From a bacterium (GTDB lineage: Bacteria; Chloroflexota; Dormibacteria; UBA8260; Bog-877): a stretch of 45,086 bases of DNA. The position numbers and the translations under genes are program-made. Below are positions 27,429-35,543 of the stretch, piece by piece (position 1 is the stretch's first letter; every line of letters starts with the position of its first letter). The stretch spans positions 1 through 45,086 of the forward strand of contig JAJYWT010000098.1 of assembly GCA_021791345.1 (NCBI GenBank). The letters are read 5' to 3'. The notes under the pieces are model-generated. The model was not told where the DNA came from. It saw nothing but the letters and a program-made list of their open reading frames with translations, and searched no databases.

Positions 27429-27905
27429 GTGCGCGTGGACTTCGATTCGCCCGCCGTGCAAGGTATCCGAGCCTCTGGCCTGAAGTTCCAGGTCGTTCAG
27501 ACCGAGATCCCTTCCGGGCCAGAGGAGAGTGCCCAACTTCAGGGGATCGCGCTGGCTCAGCTCCTGCGGACAATTGTGGTGCGGCTCGGGGAGAACGACT
27601 ACGTGTTCGTGCTCGTGCCTGGAGGGCGCCAGATCGACTGGCCCAAGCTGCGGGCGCTGCTGGGCACCCGACGAATCTCCCTTCCGGACAAGGATGAGGC
27701 CAAGCAGGTCACGGGTTACGACCGCGGAGCGATCACCCCGTTTGGCGCGACGAGGGCCTGGCCAGTGGTGGCGGACGCTGCCGTGGCGGCGGCTGGCCTG
27801 GTGGCGATCGGCGCCGGGGCCAGGGGCGCAAACTTCCACGTGGACGCCCGGGGGCTGCTCAAGACCCTGGACGCAAGGGTGGCCGATGTCACCAAGCCGG
27901 GCTGA
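27429..27905 (+). CDS. YbaK/EbsC-type aminoacyl-tRNA deacylase
   Basis: A single-domain editing protein of the YbaK/ProX fold, 158 aa. Such proteins hydrolyse mischarged tRNAs (Cys or Ala on tRNA-Pro). The fold signature is visible as SPAVQGIRASGLKFQVVQTEI, LAQLLRTIVVRLGENDYVFVLVP, IDWPKLRALLG, DEAKQVTGYDRGAITPFG and VVADAAVAAAGLVAIGAG. I chose the GTG that lies seven bases after GGGA; a GTG two codons later is equally good. The frame is open further upstream but is rich in Ser/Arg and looks non-coding. Confidence 0.82.
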   Translation: MRVDFDSPAVQGIRASGLKFQVVQTEIPSGPEESAQLQGIALAQLLRTIVVRLGENDYVFVLVPGGRQIDWPKLRALLGTRRISLPDKDEAKQVTGYDRGAITPFGATRAWPVVADAAVAAAGLVAIGAGARGANFHVDARGLLKTLDARVADVTKPG

Positions 27906-28386
27906 TCGGTCGCTGCAAAGGCGCGGCATTGCCCAGGCGCATCCTCGCTCTGCATCGGCCTGCCGCGGTACGGTGAAGAGCGGTGCACCACCCCGCAGGT
28001 TTGCAAACAAAGACGCGTCTGTGGCTCTTGCTTGCTCGGCCGAGTCTACCGGCGGGATGGGATGGCTGCCACCTGGGCCGCAGGAGAGCGAGGCTATGTC
28101 GTGAGTCACTGGGTCAGCCAGGGATCCTGGAAATCGGGGGGCCGGGGGGTGCTGAGGGGCGAGAAGGCGCGTTAGGAGATTTGCGGTTCCGATCGGTCGC
28201 CACCACCACCTTTTGGAGGGCAGAGGTGCGCCTGCAGGTGCTTGAAGCCGTGTTGAATCAGTGGTAGCGAAGGGGCCACGCGCGGGAGATAGTGGTGCAG
28301 GATCCAAAACTCCTGTTTGGGCTCCTGTGGTTGGTCAAGCCGCCCGAGTGACGAGGCTCGCAGGGTGGGGGTGGTTGCCCTGGCCG
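27906..28386. other. 480 bp without a convincing gene
   Basis: Sequence after the deacylase gene is poorer in GC at third positions than neighbouring genes, and no frame has both a start context and a recognisable product. Minus-strand frames crossing it are low-complexity Pro/Arg shadows. No tRNA or CRISPR repeat was found. The stretch leads into the SHOCT-like frame and may be decayed coding DNA. Confidence 0.4.
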
Positions 28387-28656
28387 ATGTTGGTGGTGAT
28401 GGTCGGCGCGGTGACCCTGCTCGGCCCTTCAGTTTGGCGAGCCAGAAAGTCGGCGCTCGGCCCCTGCAGCGCTGGTCGGTTTCACTCCAGCACCGCCCAA
28501 GTGCACGAGTCGTCAAGGGACCCGTTGGTCACCCTGCGGGAGAGGTTCGCCCTCGGTGATATGGACGTGGTCGGGCTGCGGCGGTCCGAGCCCGATCACG
28601 CTGGCGCACGGTCCCAAGATCGGGGTCCACTTTCTGAGCCTGGGGGTCGGCGGTGA
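28387..28656 (+). pseudogene. SHOCT-domain-like membrane protein, possibly decayed
   Basis: The frame encodes a helix (MLVVMVGAVTLLGPSVWRARK), a Ser-rich linker and then DPLVTLRERFALGDMDVVGL. This matches the start of a SHOCT domain (D-x-L-x-x-L-R-E-R-Y/F-A-x-G-x-I/M-D). In SHOCT proteins the motif continues with acidic helix residues and stops soon after. Here it runs into RRSEPDHAGARSQ, which does not match, so the 3' end has probably been frame-shifted. The frame may start upstream (GWGWLPWPM is also SHOCT-protein-like). It overlaps the next gene's start. Confidence 0.4.
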
Positions 28657-29348
28657 ACCGCTCGGAGGCAGACCCGGATCGGCAATCTCTGATCGACCGG
28701 CAACGGACTCACTGGGAGCAGACTTTCACCTCCCACCCGGACATCTATGGCCGGCTTCCGAGTTCGCCGGGAGCCTACGCCGTCGACAGATTCGCCGCCG
28801 GAGGCGTGTCCAGCGTGCTCGAGCTCGGCCCCGGCCAGGGACGTGACACGATAGCGCTTCTGAAGGCCGGAGTGCAGGTCACGGCTCTCGACTACGCCGC
28901 CCGGCCGCTGGCGGGGATCGCCGCCGTCGCGGGACCGCAGCTGGGCTCAAGGCTGACCACTGTGGTCCACGACGTGCGCCGGCCGTTGCCGCTGCCGGCG
29001 GCCAGCTTCGACGCCAGCTACTCCCACATGCTCTTCACGATGGCGCTCTCCAGCCAGGAGCTGATCGGGTTGGCCGGGGAGGTACACCGGGTGCTGCGGC
29101 CCGGTGGGCTGTGCATCTACACCGTGCGTCACACCGGCGACCCGCACTACGGCGCCGGTCGTGCTCTCGGCGACAACCTCTACGAAAATGGTGGCTTTGT
29201 CGTCCACTTCTTCGATGAGCTCCTGGTCGAGCGCCTGGGCTCAGGGTTCGAGATCGAAGATGTGACCGAATTCGAGGAGGGTGAACTCCCCAGGCGGCTC
29301 TGGCGTATCACGATGCGGCGCAGCGACCGCCCTGCGCCGGTTCCATGA
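28653..29348 (+). CDS. Class I SAM-dependent methyltransferase
   Basis: 231 aa, Rossmann fold. VLELGPGQGRDTIALLKAGVQVTALDYA (about 55-82) carries motif I with the GPGQG glycines and the strand-2 acid. LPLPAASFDASYSHMLF and EVHRVLRPGGLCIYTVR follow. The HWEQTFTSHPDIYG opening and the size fit the tellurite/thiol-methyltransferase-like branch (TehB/SmtA neighbours), but the substrate is not fixed. GTG start overlapping the SHOCT-like frame by four bases, with no strong ribosome site. Convergent with the MFS gene. Confidence 0.8.
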   Translation: MNRSEADPDRQSLIDRQRTHWEQTFTSHPDIYGRLPSSPGAYAVDRFAAGGVSSVLELGPGQGRDTIALLKAGVQVTALDYAARPLAGIAAVAGPQLGSRLTTVVHDVRRPLPLPAASFDASYSHMLFTMALSSQELIGLAGEVHRVLRPGGLCIYTVRHTGDPHYGAGRALGDNLYENGGFVVHFFDELLVERLGSGFEIEDVTEFEEGELPRRLWRITMRRSDRPAPVP

Positions 29349-29521
29349 CCTCCAACCGAGGCGCTGGCGACTGCCGTTTGCTACCGGTCCTGCAGGCGAG
29401 CTGCGGGCGGCTGCCAGCAGAGCCGGTGTCGCTTTGCAGCTGTGATCCCAATTGGGCGCCTGCTGAGCTGGGGCGCCAGGTTCCGAGTCGTGGGAGCCGA
29501 GGGAGGAGACGTGCGCTGTGG

Positions 29522-30862
29522 TCAGGACCGGCCGCCTGCCCCATAGATCCACTCCGGGTGACTCTCCCAAGCGGGAGGCTTATGCCGCAGATGGGGGGCG
29601 GTCTCACGGATGAAGAGCACGGCCATGATCGCCGACATCCCCATCAGCACCACGATCGCCCAAAAGGCCGCCGCCAGCCCGAAGAGGGCCGCGATCCCTC
29701 CCAGGATCAATGGCCCCACGGCGTATCCGCCGTCCCGCCAGAGCCGGTACACGCCGAGCGCCCCGCCCCGCCAGCTGGGGTCCGCGACATCGCCAACGCA
29801 GGAGATGAGGTTGGGATAGACCAGTGCCATGCCGACTCCCATCACAGCTGCCGCGAGCAGCCAGGCGCCCAACCCCGAGGTTGTGAGGGTCGCTAAGACC
29901 CCGATGCCGATCAGGAAGATGCCGGCGGTGATGGGAAGCCGGCGGCCGACCCGGTCCGCGAGGGCGCCGGTGGCGACCTGGCCCACGCCCCAAACCCATG
30001 CGTAGACCCCCACCAGCAGTCCGACCTGCAACAGCGACAGTCCGCGTTGGAGGAAGTACAGGGGGAAGAAGCCGATCACCAAACTGTCGGCGAACTTGTT
30101 TAGGAATCCGCCCCAGCAGACCGCCAGCATGGTCCGGTCGCGCCAGCTCATGTAGGTGGCGAGGCGACCGAGGCGGGGGGCGGCGGGTGCGGCCGTTATG
30201 TCCGGGCCGCGGGCGCTCTCCGCGCGAGCGAACTGGACGGTCTCCTGGGTGGGCCAGATGGTCAGCAATGCCCCCAGCAGCACAACTCCCAGAGCAAAGA
30301 CATAGGGTGCGGGACGCAGGCCGAGAGCGGTGACCAGGATCCCGGCCACGAAGCCGCCCGCTCCGACTCCCACGTACCCGGCCGCCTCGTTGATCCCCAC
30401 CGCGACGCCGCGATTGACCGGGCCCACCAGGTCGATCATCGAGGTGACCGCCATGGTCCAGGTGAGCGCCTGGTTGACGCCCAGAAAGAGGTTGGCGGCC
30501 AAGACCCACACCCAGTTCTGGGCGAAGATGATCAGCAGGGCGTAGGGGACTGCGAAGGCCCAACCGGCCAGCAGCAGGAGCTTGCGCCCGTGGCGGTCGG
30601 AGAGGCGCCCGGCCACCAGGTTCATTGTCGCCTTGACCACCCCAAACGCGGAGATGAAGGAGACGGTGTACAGGACCGAGGTCACTCCGAACGCGTGCTC
30701 CGCCAACGGGGGAAGGGCCACTCGCTCCACGCCTATGGTCGCGCCGACCAGCAGGGTGATCAGGCCCAGCAGGCTGAACTGGAACCAATTGCGACCAAGT
30801 CCGTGGGTGCTGGTCCGGGCTGGCTGCCCGGCCCCCGGAGACTGCAGGGACACCGGTCTCAC
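29522..30862 (-). CDS. MFS transporter
   Basis: A 12-helix major facilitator superfamily carrier of 446 aa. The loop 2-3 motif is AGRLSDRHGRKLLLL and its repeat between helices 8 and 9 is GALADRVGRRLPI. Helix pairs are evenly spaced with a polar central loop. The N-terminal 22 residues are polar and cytoplasmic. Substrate unknown. It lies 219 bp downstream of, and on the same strand as, the ArsR-rhodanese gene, so a sulfur- or metal-related efflux role under that regulator is possible (inference from position). Confidence 0.87.
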   Translation of the reverse strand: MRPVSLQSPGAGQPARTSTHGLGRNWFQFSLLGLITLLVGATIGVERVALPPLAEHAFGVTSVLYTVSFISAFGVVKATMNLVAGRLSDRHGRKLLLLAGWAFAVPYALLIIFAQNWVWVLAANLFLGVNQALTWTMAVTSMIDLVGPVNRGVAVGINEAAGYVGVGAGGFVAGILVTALGLRPAPYVFALGVVLLGALLTIWPTQETVQFARAESARGPDITAAPAAPRLGRLATYMSWRDRTMLAVCWGGFLNKFADSLVIGFFPLYFLQRGLSLLQVGLLVGVYAWVWGVGQVATGALADRVGRRLPITAGIFLIGIGVLATLTTSGLGAWLLAAAVMGVGMALVYPNLISCVGDVADPSWRGGALGVYRLWRDGGYAVGPLILGGIAALFGLAAAFWAIVVLMGMSAIMAVLFIRETAPHLRHKPPAWESHPEWIYGAGGRS

Positions 30863-31081
30863 CAGTGGTGGCCGGCCACGGTTGGGCGCATCCGTGGCGA
30901 CGGGGTGGCCTGGGCGGAGGCTTTCGCCGTGCTGAGGGAGGGCGGCCGCGGTCCGCGAAACTGGATGGGCGTTCCGCTGCGACCCCTCGCCTCAGGCGCA
31001 CCCGGAACGGGGCCGTGCCCCGGCGGAGGGGGTGAGCCCCGCGCAATCCTCGTCCGGCCGGGTGTGAGCACCGCGAGGCGC

Positions 31082-31747
31082 TCAGGCCGCGCCCTGTTCC
31101 ACCGGCCGATCCGCCAACTTCCACTCCGGGTATCCCAGGGCCATGCGGCGGGCCGGGATCCCCCAGGTGCGAAGTTTGGCGACCGCGTCGCGAGCGAAGA
31201 CGCAGTAGGGGCCACGGCAGTACGCGACGATCTCGCGATCGCGCGGCAGGGTGTCGCGGTACTGGTCGAGTTCATCCAGCGGGATCGAGATCGCGCCCGC
31301 GATGTGGCCTGCCGCGAATTCGAGCCGGGGCCTGACGTCCACCAGGGTCACCTCGCCTCGGGCCAGCCGCTCGGCCAGGTCGTCCAGGGTGATCGGTTCC
31401 AGAGCGTCATCGTGCTCGAATTCCGATGCGACCAGGGCGGGTAGCTCCGGGATCTCGGTGGCCGCGACATTACGCAGCCGGATCCATAGCTCTCCCACCG
31501 CTGGGGAGCTCAGCCGGTAGCGAACCTGGGTCCCCACCTTCCGTCGCGCCACCAGGTGAGCTCGGTGCAGCACCTGAAGATGCTGTGAGGTGCTGGCTAG
31601 GCTCAGCCGCGCCTCCTGGGCCAGTTCCTCAACGCTCCGCTCTCCCTGGCACAGGAGATCAAGGATCTCCAACCGGTGTCCGTTGCCCAACGCGTGTCCG
31701 GCCCGAGCGACCTGCTCGTAGAGCTGATTCTTGAATATTCCATTCAT
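31082..31747 (-). CDS. ArsR-family regulator fused to a rhodanese domain
   Basis: 221 aa, two domains. Residues 8-95 form an ArsR winged helix (LGNGHRLEILDLLCQGERSV, then a recognition helix LSLASTSQHLQVLHRAHLV). Residues 118-215 form a rhodanese domain (VTLVDVRPRLEFAAGHIAGA) with active-site Cys177 in AYCRGPYCVFA. Such fusions may sense reactive sulfur or metal through the rhodanese Cys; Cys182 could form a Cys177-Cys182 disulfide. Start ATG with a TGG-TATGAT extended -10 nine bases upstream, so the transcript is probably leaderless. Palindromes on both sides of that box suggest autoregulation. The MFS gene follows. Confidence 0.9.
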   Translation of the reverse strand: MNGIFKNQLYEQVARAGHALGNGHRLEILDLLCQGERSVEELAQEARLSLASTSQHLQVLHRAHLVARRKVGTQVRYRLSSPAVGELWIRLRNVAATEIPELPALVASEFEHDDALEPITLDDLAERLARGEVTLVDVRPRLEFAAGHIAGAISIPLDELDQYRDTLPRDREIVAYCRGPYCVFARDAVAKLRTWGIPARRMALGYPEWKLADRPVEQGAA

Positions 31748-31783
31748 AGATTGAACATCATACCATTGTGCCAGCGCGGCACA
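31743..31783 (-). promoter_or_regulatory. Promoter and two operator-like palindromes of the ArsR-rhodanese gene
   Basis: Read on the minus strand, an extended -10 (TGG TATGAT, box at 31757-31762) precedes the ATG by nine bases. TTCA-TAGAT-TGAA (31743-31755) covers the start codon. A perfect 6-bp-arm palindrome TGTGCC-AGCGC-GGCACA (31767-31783) covers the -35 region. GAATATTC (31733-31740) is a third, shorter palindrome inside the gene. A dimeric repressor at either site would block transcription. Confidence 0.6.
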
Positions 31784-31994
31784 GCCGGCCTCGGTCGGCC
31801 ACGCATACCCCCGGCTGTCGCCACTGGCGGGCGTCAGGGCCGATCCGTCACCAGCGCGGGCCGGCCTCTGGGCTGGATGCGTTCGCTGAAAACACCAGGC
31901 ACGACCCAGACGGCGCCGGTCGTCGCCTGCGGCCGCTCCCCTGACTGCAGTCCTGAGCTATCCCACCGGATTGGGTGGCAGTCTCGTCCTCAGG
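31763..31994. other. Intergenic stretch upstream of the ArsR-rhodanese promoter
   Basis: Apart from the palindrome at 31767-31783, nothing is recognised in the ~230 bp between the ArsR promoter and the end of the 98-aa gene: no RNA, no repeat array and no family-like frame. Composition is GC-rich like the flanking genes. Confidence 0.35.
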
Positions 31995-32291
31995 TCACTC
32001 GTCGGGATGCAGCTTGTGGACGCGGGCAGGTTTGGCCGGCCGCCGGCGAGCCGGAGGCCGGCGAGCCCTCGGCGCCTGGGCGGGGGTGATCGCTCGCTCC
32101 AACTGCTCGGCGCACTCGCCCATCCGACGAGCGGACTCATGAAGCAAGCGGAGCACCTGATCCGCGACCATCCCTTCCAGACCGGGGCCGTCGGCGCGGC
32201 GGCGCAGCTCTGAGGCCGCCCGGCTCGCCAGCGCGGCCAGATCGATGCGATACGAAGGCACGGTCCGGCGGGCTCGGGTCGGGTCCGGCAT
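31995..32291 (-). CDS. Small basic protein of unknown function, 98 aa
   Basis: Starts at an ATG overlapping the stop of the upstream membrane protein gene (TGATG), so the two are coupled. A helical central part (DLAALASRAASELRRRADGPGLEGMVADQVLRLLHESARRMGECAEQLERAI) is followed by a strongly basic Pro/Arg/Ala-rich tail. No enzyme motif. The basic tail suggests nucleic acid or membrane-surface binding, which is inference. Confidence 0.55.
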   Translation of the reverse strand: MPDPTRARRTVPSYRIDLAALASRAASELRRRADGPGLEGMVADQVLRLLHESARRMGECAEQLERAITPAQAPRARRPPARRRPAKPARVHKLHPDE

Positions 32292-32638
32292 CAGCGCCAG
32301 CGCTCCGAAGATCGACCCCGCGCGCGTTGCCACACGGGCTCCAGCGCGGCTCCGGCCAGGAGCAGGAGGACGGCTCCACCCATGGCCTCGGCGACCAGGG
32401 TGAATCCGAAGCTCCCCAGCACGACCGCCGCGATCACCAGTAGGGGTATCAGGGCCATCACCAGGCGGCCAGCCCAGCTTCCCACCCAAGCCCCGATCTC
32501 CAGCCTGGGCCGCGGCTCGCCCTGCTCTCGAGGCAGGCGCTCTTCCCAAAGAGACACCCACCATCCTGGTTGGGTCGATGAGCCCGGATCAGGAGACTGC
32601 TGATCGGGCCCGCGCCGCGGGTCGGAGCCTTGAGGCAT
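32291..32638 (-). CDS. Small membrane protein of unknown function, 115 aa
   Basis: ATG start. The first 55 residues are polar (Pro, Arg, Gln rich) and contain WWVSLWEERL. Two hydrophobic segments follow at about 56-75 (AGRLVMALIPLLVIAAVVLGSF) and 80-97, then a basic end. Coupled to the 98-aa gene downstream and divergent from the glycosylase gene (66 bp apart). No recognised family. Confidence 0.55.
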   Translation of the reverse strand: MPQGSDPRRGPDQQSPDPGSSTQPGWWVSLWEERLPREQGEPRPRLEIGAWVGSWAGRLVMALIPLLVIAAVVLGSFGFTLVAEAMGGAVLLLLAGAALEPVWQRARGRSSERWR

Positions 32639-32704
32639 GGGGTGCCCTGATTGTGCCGGGGACCGCTCTGGGGGCGGCTACGCTGATGCCTAGGATAGCA
32701 CCAG

Positions 32705-33409
32705 GTGACCGTGTCCTCTAGCCCTCGTCGGCCCGCCCCGGCCGTGCCCGCGCAGCCCTCCCTGAGGCTCCTTCACGAGCACATCCTGGGGTGCCGCAGC
32801 TGCTGTCGGGAGGGGCTGCTTGCGGCGTGCGCGCCCGTTCTCTGTGCGCCGTCCGCGTCCCGGATGATGCTGGTGGGACAGGCCCCGGGGCGGCTCGAGG
32901 TGACGACCAGGCGCCCATTCAGCGGCCGGGCCGGGAGGGAACTGTTCCGCTGGTTGAAGGCGGCCGGTTTGGGCACCGAGGAGGAGGCCAGGGCCGCCGT
33001 CTACCTGACCTCCATCACCAAGTGCTTCCCCGGCGCGGCGAGCTCGGGTAGCGGGGACCGCCGGCCCAGCTCGCGGGAGATCGAACTATGCCGGCCCCAC
33101 CTGGAGGCGCAGCTTTCCCTGCTCGCACCGTGGCTGGTGATCGCGGTGGGACAGCTGGCGATCAGCCGCTTCCTGGGACGGCGCAGCATGGACGAGGTGG
33201 TCGGCAGGGTGTACCTGCGCACGGGGATCGAGCACCTCGTGGGTGCTCCGGTTCCCGCCGACGCACTCCCGTTGCTGCTGCCACTTCCCCATCCCTCGGG
33301 AGCCAGCCGCTGGCTGAACCAGCCGCAGCACCGTGACCAGCTGGCGCGGGCGCTCGCCCAGCTGGGCCGCCTCCGCGAGGCGCCCCCGGGGCTCTCGGCG
33401 CCCATCTGA
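32705..33409 (+). CDS. Uracil-DNA glycosylase, family-4-like
   Basis: DNA repair enzyme removing uracil from DNA. Motif 1 is LVGQAPGRLE (56-65), followed by RRPFSGRAGRELFRWL. TSITKCFPG (102-110) and LPHPSGASRWLN (194-205) supply the base-binding and His motif. Cys30, Cys33, Cys107 and Cys129 are placed like the four ligands of the [4Fe-4S] cluster in family 4/5 enzymes. The acidic residue after motif 1 (GRLEV rather than GxxED) differs slightly from textbook members. GTG start; a second GTG two codons later is possible. Confidence 0.85.
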   Translation: MTVSSSPRRPAPAVPAQPSLRLLHEHILGCRSCCREGLLAACAPVLCAPSASRMMLVGQAPGRLEVTTRRPFSGRAGRELFRWLKAAGLGTEEEARAAVYLTSITKCFPGAASSGSGDRRPSSREIELCRPHLEAQLSLLAPWLVIAVGQLAISRFLGRRSMDEVVGRVYLRTGIEHLVGAPVPADALPLLLPLPHPSGASRWLNQPQHRDQLARALAQLGRLREAPPGLSAPI

Positions 33410-33416
33410 GTTTGCG

Positions 33417-33527
33417 TATAATCGCGGCAAATCTTGGGTGGAAAGCAGCATGCGCGCGGCGTCGGCTCGCAGCCCCGGGGTCGCTCGGCTGTGCCTGAGC
33501 CCAGGGGATCGAGCGAGGGGGAGGTGA
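33417..33527 (+). promoter_or_regulatory. Perfect TATAAT box and short leader ORF
   Basis: A perfect -10 hexamer TATAAT (33417-33422) has no good -35. It is followed by an ORF of 25 codons (ATG 33450, product MRAASARSPGVARLCLSPGDRARGR) preceded by GGTGGA. Its stop overlaps the GTG of the next gene (GTGA at 33524-33527). Such a leader peptide could couple translation. The alternative is that it is a chance frame. Confidence 0.45.
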
Positions 33528-33982
33528 GCACCGCTCCCAAGGTCGGCGCGACGCGATCCGCGGACGACATCCTCGAGCTCATCTTCACGCCCACTCCGCG
33601 GGCCAGCCCGGCCGAGCAGGCGGAGCGCACCCTGCGGCGGCCCAAGCCGCTGGTCTACGTCGCCATGAGCAACCGAAACTTCTTCTGGCGCCAGCAGCTC
33701 ACCAAGTACGTCCTCGATGAGGGCAGGGTGCCGGTCACTCCCTTCATGCTCTTCGACTACTACCTGCTGCACACCGTGCCCAAGGACCTGGTCCGGGAGG
33801 CGATGAACAACCTGATCGCCCGGTGTGAGGAGATGTGGGTCTTCGGAGACATGTCGCTGGGGCTCAAGGTCCAGGTGGGGATCGCCAAGCGGATGCGCAA
33901 GACGGTGCGCTACTTCGACATCAGCGAGCTCCCGTACCAGATCAACTCGGTGCCCGAGTCGATGGTCTCCGAGGAGCGCTGA
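33524..33982 (+). CDS. Nucleoside deoxyribosyltransferase-like small protein
   Basis: 152 aa. An N-terminal flexible part (to about residue 42) is followed by an alpha/beta domain: KPLVYVAMSNRNFFWRQQLTKYVLDEG, VPVTPFMLFDYYLL, then LIARCEEMWVFGDMSLGLKVQVGIAKRMRKTVRYFDI. The pattern of strand, loop, helix and then an acidic W-V-F-G-D-M-S-x-G motif is that of the DUF4406/nucleoside 2-deoxyribosyltransferase-like superfamily. The substrate is unknown, and a GxxxG loop is only partly kept. Start GTG just after GAGGGGGAG, overlapping a short upstream ORF. Confidence 0.65.
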   Translation: MSTAPKVGATRSADDILELIFTPTPRASPAEQAERTLRRPKPLVYVAMSNRNFFWRQQLTKYVLDEGRVPVTPFMLFDYYLLHTVPKDLVREAMNNLIARCEEMWVFGDMSLGLKVQVGIAKRMRKTVRYFDISELPYQINSVPESMVSEER

Positions 33983-34070
33983 CCGCGCCGGGCCGCCCGC
34001 CCCAACGGCACCGGCCAGGGTGCTGCGGCGATGCCGGTCCGACCAGGCGAGCTCGGGGTGGGCTGGCTCG

Positions 34071-35435
34071 GTGAGCGGGTTCACGGTGGTGGAGCGGCTG
34101 CCGAGGCCCGGCCCCGCGGCTGCGGTCTATGAGCCCGGCTGGCAGTCCTGGAGCCCTGCGGGGCTGTACCACCTCGATCAGGCACCGCCCCGCCCGCGCT
34201 CACCGCGGGTGGCGGTCATGTCGTACCGGCCGGAGGTCAGCCCCGAGCCGGAGTGCTTCCAGGGCGAGGGCCTGCTGCTGCTGCACCTTCCCGCGGAGGA
34301 CCGGTGCCGGATCTGGTCGGGCCCTCCCGCGAGCCTGGAGATTCCCACGATCCGCCTTCGCCCCGGCTTGCGCCTGCTGCAGGTCGAGGCCAACGGGCCG
34401 GTGGTGTCGGAGACGGTGGACGGACCGGCGGCTCCAGCGCTGGCTGCACACTTCGCCAGGATCGGCCGCCAGCGGGGAGCACGGCTCGCCTCGTCCGCCT
34501 TCCCGGGGGTCTGGTGTTCGTGGGGATTCCATCGCCAGCTGGTCACGGCCGCCGACGTCGACGCTGCGGTCGAGCAGGTGGAACGCTGGGAGCTCCCGAT
34601 CGATGTCTTCCTGGTCGATGACGGCTGGCAGCGCGGGATCGGGGACTGGCGTGCCCAGCGGCCGGGATTCGGGGACCTGGCCGCATTGGCGAAGCGCCTC
34701 CAAGCTCGGGGGCGGAGGCTCGGGCTGTGGTTGGCACCATTTCTGGTGGGGGACCGCAGCGCCCTGGCCGCGGCGCATCCTGACTGGGTGGTGGATGGGC
34801 CACCACATCCCCGGTGTTGGGGTCAGGGAGTCTCCGCTCTCGACCTCGGCAATCGGGAGGCCGTCCAGCACCTCCAGGACCAGCTCCAGGCACTCTGCGA
34901 GTTGGGCTGCTCCTATTTCAAGCTCGACTTCCTCTATGCGGGCGCCTGGCCGGGGCGAAGGGCCCACGGGTTGAGCCCACTGGAGGGATATCGGCATGGG
35001 CTGGAGTGGGTGCGGGCCGCGGTCGGCCCCGAGGCGATCCTGGTCGGATGCGGCGCGCCCCTCCTCCCCAGTGTCGGGCTGGTTGACGCGATGCGGGTCA
35101 GCCCCGACATCGCCCTGCACCTGCACCCGGCGACGGGCGATCTCAGTCAGCCGTCGCTGGAGTCGGCCCTCCACACCGGCCGCGCCCGGGCAGGGATGCA
35201 CCAGCGACTCTGGGTCAACGATCCGGACATGCTCCTGGCGCGTCGCCGCATGCCGAGCCGGGACCTCTGGGCCGAGCATGTTGCCGCCACTGGAGGGGTG
35301 GTGGCGTCGGGGGACCGGCTCTCCGATCTCGACCGCCATGGCCTCGCGCTGCTGCGTGAGGCGCTGGGGCGCCGCCGCTGCACCCCGGTCACCTGGGAGC
35401 CCATCTGCGACATCGCCCAGGGCCAGCTGCGATGA
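34071..35435 (+). CDS. Alpha-galactosidase-like glycoside hydrolase, GH36 clan
   Basis: 454-aa cytoplasmic glycosidase (no signal peptide). The (beta/alpha)8 part has WCSWGFHRQLVTAADV, PIDVFLVDDGWQ, GLWLAPFLVG and the nucleophile Asp286 in YFKLDFLYAG. A likely acid/base Asp346 is in DAMRVSPDI. The N-terminal ~150 residues form the beta-sandwich (YEPGWQSWSPAG near residue 22). It is shorter than typical GH36 enzymes (over 650 aa), mainly at the N-terminus and C-terminus. Specificity cannot be fixed. GTG start, no good ribosome site. No transporter or other sugar gene is adjacent. Confidence 0.82.
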   Translation: MSGFTVVERLPRPGPAAAVYEPGWQSWSPAGLYHLDQAPPRPRSPRVAVMSYRPEVSPEPECFQGEGLLLLHLPAEDRCRIWSGPPASLEIPTIRLRPGLRLLQVEANGPVVSETVDGPAAPALAAHFARIGRQRGARLASSAFPGVWCSWGFHRQLVTAADVDAAVEQVERWELPIDVFLVDDGWQRGIGDWRAQRPGFGDLAALAKRLQARGRRLGLWLAPFLVGDRSALAAAHPDWVVDGPPHPRCWGQGVSALDLGNREAVQHLQDQLQALCELGCSYFKLDFLYAGAWPGRRAHGLSPLEGYRHGLEWVRAAVGPEAILVGCGAPLLPSVGLVDAMRVSPDIALHLHPATGDLSQPSLESALHTGRARAGMHQRLWVNDPDMLLARRRMPSRDLWAEHVAATGGVVASGDRLSDLDRHGLALLREALGRRRCTPVTWEPICDIAQGQLR

Positions 35436-35543
35436 AGGGCGCGCCGCACTTGTGCCGCGGGCATTCGGCTTGCGACACTGCGCCGGTTAACTCTCAGTTC
35501 CGGCTCAAGTGGGGGGCGCCGTCTTGATGCACACTGGAATGTC

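Noticed and set aside
27381..28307. 308-codon minus-strand frame
   Set aside because: Low-complexity product with no motif, antisense to the YbaK-type gene; no ribosome site.
29604..31124. Long minus-strand frame parallel to the MFS gene
   Set aside because: Arg/Gly/Pro-rich shadow frame; the MFS helices and motifs are in the other frame.
30590..31444. Plus-strand frame opposite the MFS and ArsR-rhodanese genes
   Set aside because: Antisense of two well-supported genes and without family features.
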